DNA of 64,000 nt from Aschersonia sp. MBC 622 (lineage: Eukaryota > Ascomycota > Sordariomycetes > Hypocreales > Clavicipitaceae), in the NCBI GenBank assembly GCA_030782805.1, contig JARJPL010000329.1:62001-126000 (forward strand). Direction: 5' to 3'. The notes under the pieces were generated by a model that made no database searches, had not been told where the DNA came from, and saw only the letters and a program-made list of their open reading frames with translations. The position numbers and the translations under genes were made by a program. This document shows, piece after piece, positions 59,960 to 64,000 of the stretch. Position 1 is the first letter of the stretch. Each line of letters starts with the position of its first letter.

Positions 59960-62900
59960 ATGGACCCTCTCTCAATTATTGCCGGAACCGTGGGTGTAGC
60001 TGATGTTTCAATACGCATCATTACTTTTCTGGTAGACATCAAAGAAGCCTCTGACAAGATTCAAGATGAAATCACCATTCTGAGTCAAGAAGTCAGCTCG
60101 CTGCTCGCGGTCAATGAGTCGATTGAGGACTTTTTTCACTCGAGACATGATCTGGGTACCTTTGATGAGTCACTTGAAGAGGGATCGCCTGCTGAGAAAT
60201 TATGGAAAAACCTGGCCCAGCTCCTACAACAGAGCAGAGTCACCATTGAGCAGCTCGAGGCATTGCTGAGCGAGGTTGTCGGTAAAAAGGGCCATCAAGT
60301 CACTGGAAAGATTGACAGTCTTCGCAAAACAATCCGGAGAAGAGGTCGAGATGGCGACTACATGCAGATACGTCAACGTCTTGTCAATTACCAGTCTGGC
60401 TTCCAAATGCTTCTCAATGCGCTGAACTTGTAAGGTCACGACACGAAACGCAACAGTCGAAAAGCCATTCTGACTCAGTCTAGATACTACACAGTCAAGT
60501 CGCACCCCCCAAAAGATCTTGCGGTGGGCAATCTATCGGAAAATCTGAGACGTCAGAACATCAAACTGCAATCTAGAATAGGGAAGCTTCGCCAAGAGCT
60601 CAGGCAGTCTTCCGATTCAACTGAAGTGAGTTTTGTCGGCTTCTGCGTTGAGGAGTGCGTCTAATTCGCCTAAGCTTCACGACTCTCTTGTTTCGGCGGA
60701 CGCAGTGGCCTCCCTGATTTGCTTCAACGAACACTTTTACACGCCTCAAAATGTCAGCAGCTACTACACGGGTCGACAGAAGCAACTGGCTGAATTGGCA
60801 TCTATACTCGACGTCAGAGGATCACGCCAACGTCAGAAACACCAAAAGCGCTTCATCATCACTGGTCTTGGTGGCTCTGGCAAGACTCAGTTTTGCTGCA
60901 AATTTGCCCAGGATAACAGAGAACAGTGAGACATGTCCACGACCCAGGACTGCTCAGATATTGACCGTTGTATAGCTTTTGGGGCATATTCTGGATTGAT
61001 GGAAGCTCGTCCGAAAATGCTCAGCACTCTTTTGCCAAGATTGCCAAGATTGGTGGACTTGAACCGAACGAAAATGCTGCCAAGAATTGGTTATCCAGCC
61101 TGCAGCATCCTTGGCTGCTCCTCATAGATAATGCCGACGACCCAGAGATGGATCTGATGCGGTGCTTTCCCGGGGGTGAGAGAGGCGTAATTCTAATCAC
61201 AACTCGCAATCCGACAAACATACGATATGGGACAGAGGACAAATTGTGTTTTCATTTCGAAAAGCTAGAGGAAGAAGAGGCCAGTGACCTCCTTTTGGCG
61301 GCGGCCGCATTTCCGCGCCCATGGGGGATACCAACCAAGAAGCAAGCTGTCAAAATTGCTCAGGTCCTGGGATACCTACCCCTCGCGCTGATTCACGCCG
61401 GCAAGGCCATTTTGGAGAAACTGTGCTCCCTCGCCGATTATACCGAATACTACGAGAGACCTTGGAACAAGATTCGTCGCAATCGAAGCCGAAGCCCCTC
61501 ACGGGGTCGTGAGGTCGACAACACATCTAGCATGTGCGTCTATTCATCATATGAGATGATATATGTTGGTCTTGAAAGTAAGCAAGACCAACGTTCAAAA
61601 GATGCCCTCCAGCTATTGAAGATTTTCTCATTTTTCCACCGAGAGAATATTGAGCTTGACTTGCTGAAAACTGCAGCCATGAATCCCCGCCGGGAGCGGG
61701 AAGATGCGCAGGCCAAGGAACCAGACGACTCTGTACATTCACAAGGTTTTACTGGCCCCAGGGACTGGCGCTCTCTACTTCATGCATGGATGATTTCCAT
61801 TGCAGGGCAGATTGCATTCTCGAGCAATATTCTTCCAGAGGTTCTGCGGGACGAAGACGATGTGCCATTCGACGAGGACCGGTTGCGCGTTGCACTGTCT
61901 CTCCTGGTTCGACTTGGTATGGTAACACTACAAGATGAGAACAACAGCTACTGGATGCATCCGTTGGTTCACACCTGGGTGCGACAGCGACCAGGCACCA
62001 GCACAGGTGAGCAGGCAATCTGGTGCCGAGCTGCGGCCACTGTGCTAGTACAGTCTGTCTTCTTCAGAGCGCCGCGCGCCTACGCGGCTCGCAATGACAG
62101 AATGCAAAGGCAGATTCGTCTGCATGTTGAGCATGTGCTCAAGCTACAGGACAGCATCAGCAGACGCATTGCAGAAAACCAGGCTGTTCTCCGCCGACCT
62201 TGGCCGTTGTCCTGGTTGATGCCTCGACCGAAATTCAGAGCTTTCGAAGCCACCGAATATGCCAAATTTAGTCTGGTGTACCTACAGTGTGGCGAGTATG
62301 CGAAAGCCGAGGAGCTCCAACTGCGTGTCAAGGACTACTTGTTCTCAACAGTTGGGCCTGTGTCGCAGTACGGCATAGAAATCGCGCTTTTGCTGTCGCA
62401 TAATTACGTTTTACAGACGCGGAACAACGAAGCGAGAAATTTGCAGCACGAGGTGCTAAAGTCTGCTCGACAATACTACGGTATGAATCATCCCAAGTCT
62501 TTGCAGGTCATGGATAATCTTGGGGCAACCTGCTTGTTGTGCAGCCGACTCAGTGAGGCTCAAAAGCTGCATGAAGAAGTGATTCAAAACTTAACCAAAC
62601 ACGAAAGCTTTGGTCCAGAGCATGAGAGCACCTGGACAGCCGTGGACAATCTTTCAAAGGTAAAGCTGCGTTATTTTGACAATGCAGAGGCCATTAGATT
62701 GCAACGACAAGCTTATATGGGGTTTGAACGAATCTTGGGCCCTACCCATCAGAAGACTCTCGAGGCCAAAGACAACTTGGCGGGGATATACGGCTTCGAG
62801 GGCGAGCATCAGCTCTCCCTCGCGCAGCAAATGAGCGACGAGGTGCTGCAAGTCCGCGTCAAAGATTTGGGACGCGAGCACCCGCTCACTCTAAAGTCCA

Positions 62901-63565
62901 TGTTGACGCTCGCAAAGATCAAGACGGCTCTGAACCAATTCGAAGAGGCAGAGGCTATTTTCCTCGAGGGTCTACCGGCTGCGGAAAGGAACCTGGGAAA
63001 GAGTCATCTCGGGACACTGACGGCTCGTATATGGCTTGCTCATCTGTACTGGCGCCAAGGACGATACTCGGAGGCTGCGGATATTTGGGAAGATGTCATT
63101 GAGAAGAGAAACTTTCAGCAGTCGAAGCGCGAAGACGGTGAGCATGGCGACCGAGGTGAGTGCACAATTTTTTCTTCTTTTTTTGTTTCCACTTTCAATT
63201 TCTCTCGTCAAAAACGATTCAATAGCGTATTGAGTTTTACGGCAACTTTTTGCTGACGAGAAACAAATGTATGTGCAGCTCAAGCAATGTGGTTTCTCGT
63301 TCACTGCTACGAGGACCAAGGTAGAATTGCCAAGGCCCTCGAGCTATGCGAACAATTGCATGAGCTTTTGCGTGGATTCGGCGGAGATACACTGGCGCAA
63401 CAGCATAAACTCTGGAAATATGTAGAGGAAAAGACGGAAATGCTCAGACGCTTGACGGCGGGACTTGACATGAGCGGTGATGGCGCTGACGAAGCATTGA
63501 CGCCACCAACAACAAGGCCAAGCTTAATTCCGCCGAAGAAAATAATTGCAGATTGTACATATTAA
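59960..63565 (+). CDS. NLR-type STAND protein: HeLo-like N domain, NB-ARC, TPR
   Basis: Signal-transducing ATPase with the tripartite layout of fungal NOD-like receptors, which act in non-self recognition and regulated cell death. Five exons (59960-60429, 60484-60625, 60675-60925, 60976-63155, 63279-63565) encode 1109 residues. Residues 1-200 resemble the HeLo-like N-terminal domain (MDPLSIIAGTVGVADVSIRI, then DEITILSQEVSSL). The NB-ARC has Walker A GLGGSGKT (268-275), Walker B LLLIDN (D339), VILITTRNP, GYLPLAL and MHP (615-617). The TPR half (about 715-1090) has kinesin-light-chain-type repeats such as LGPTHQKTLEAKDNLAGIY and LGREHPLTLKSMLTLAKI. All introns (54, 49, 50, 123 bases) are canonical and in phase, so the gene appears intact. 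Its specific trigger is unknown. Confidence 0.9.
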
Positions 63566-64000
63566 TTTTTCATTGATTCGTGGGAGGTTGGCTATAATTG
63601 AACTCATCAAGGAGCATTCGTCGTTGCCACTTGTACAACTTTGAGTTTACATTATCTTGCTTGTATGTACATGGTTGTGGCTTGTATTTGAAAACACATG
63701 TGCATGTAGCCAAGTCCCTAATTTTCTTTTCTTTGCATGCTCAATGCGCAGACACTTGAAGCAAGCCAAATCCAAAGACCGAATGTTGATTAAAAACAAT
63801 TCATTGCATTGAGTGGTATCCACCACATTGACAAACACATGGTCATACTCTATCCTCCTACAGGCTCACTCCGCCACTAAAATCACTAAAATAAGACGCA
63901 ACGCCCAAGACGGGAAACGGGTCGACGGAACCGGACCCAAACGCTTTGTGGGGGGTTCTATAACTATCGCCCACTGAAAAGATTAGGCAGTTTGGCAGTG
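63566..64000. other. Intergenic at right edge
   Basis: 3' region of the NLR-like gene, AT-rich. No gene was seen before the window ends. Confidence 0.5.

Overview
This window is nuclear DNA from a filamentous ascomycete, most likely a Sordariomycete of the order Hypocreales. The reasons are genes interrupted by short introns (36-208 bases, mostly GTRNGT...CTRAY...YAG), fungal-only families (2EXR, DUF3605/Ngi1, Zn2Cys6 regulators, HeLo-like STAND proteins, CYP52-type P450), and CT-rich leaders. Exon structures were worked out by hand from splice signals and reading phase; none has transcript support. Species cannot be named from sequence alone.

Layout. 1-17.9 kb: one 2EXR gene (541-1686, minus), then about 16 kb with no gene I can support, ending in the CT-rich leader of a large Zn2Cys6 transcription factor (17889-21284). 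22-33 kb: conserved housekeeping genes. These are KRI1 (minus), a divergently arranged Rab5-type GTPase, a RING protein with a long Arg/Asp-Arg/Ser tail, and the phosphatidylinositol 4-kinase PIK1 (minus, five exons). 34-43 kb: NC2-alpha/Bur6 (minus), a carboxylesterase-like gene broken by an in-frame TAG (37652-39050, minus), Ngi1/DUF3605, and Snd2/TMEM208 (minus). 43-55 kb: dense core genes. These are APC3/Cdc27, an unpaired histone H4, Trs20 (sedlin), mitochondrial ribosomal protein mL60/Mrpl31, Cbc2/CBP20, Nup82, and an EBP/EXPERA membrane protein with a GC-AG intron full of 18-base repeats. 55-64 kb: a more accessory-looking block with a second 2EXR gene, a CYP52-like cytochrome P450, and a complete NLR-type STAND protein (HeLo-like N domain, NB-ARC, TPR).

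The core genes serve ribosome assembly, vesicle traffic, phosphoinositide signalling, transcription, mRNA export, the cell cycle and chromatin. They look like ordinary conserved synteny, not a pathway cluster. Several pairs share short intergenic regions: KRI1/Rab5, Trs20/mL60, Cbc2/Nup82 and P450/NLR diverge, while Ngi1/Snd2 and Nup82/EBP converge. The most noteworthy items are the NLR-like gene, the esterase with a premature stop, the repeat-bearing GC-AG intron, the unusual 36-base intron (or frameshift) in NUP82, the RING-RD protein architecture, and the large gene-free tract before the transcription factor.
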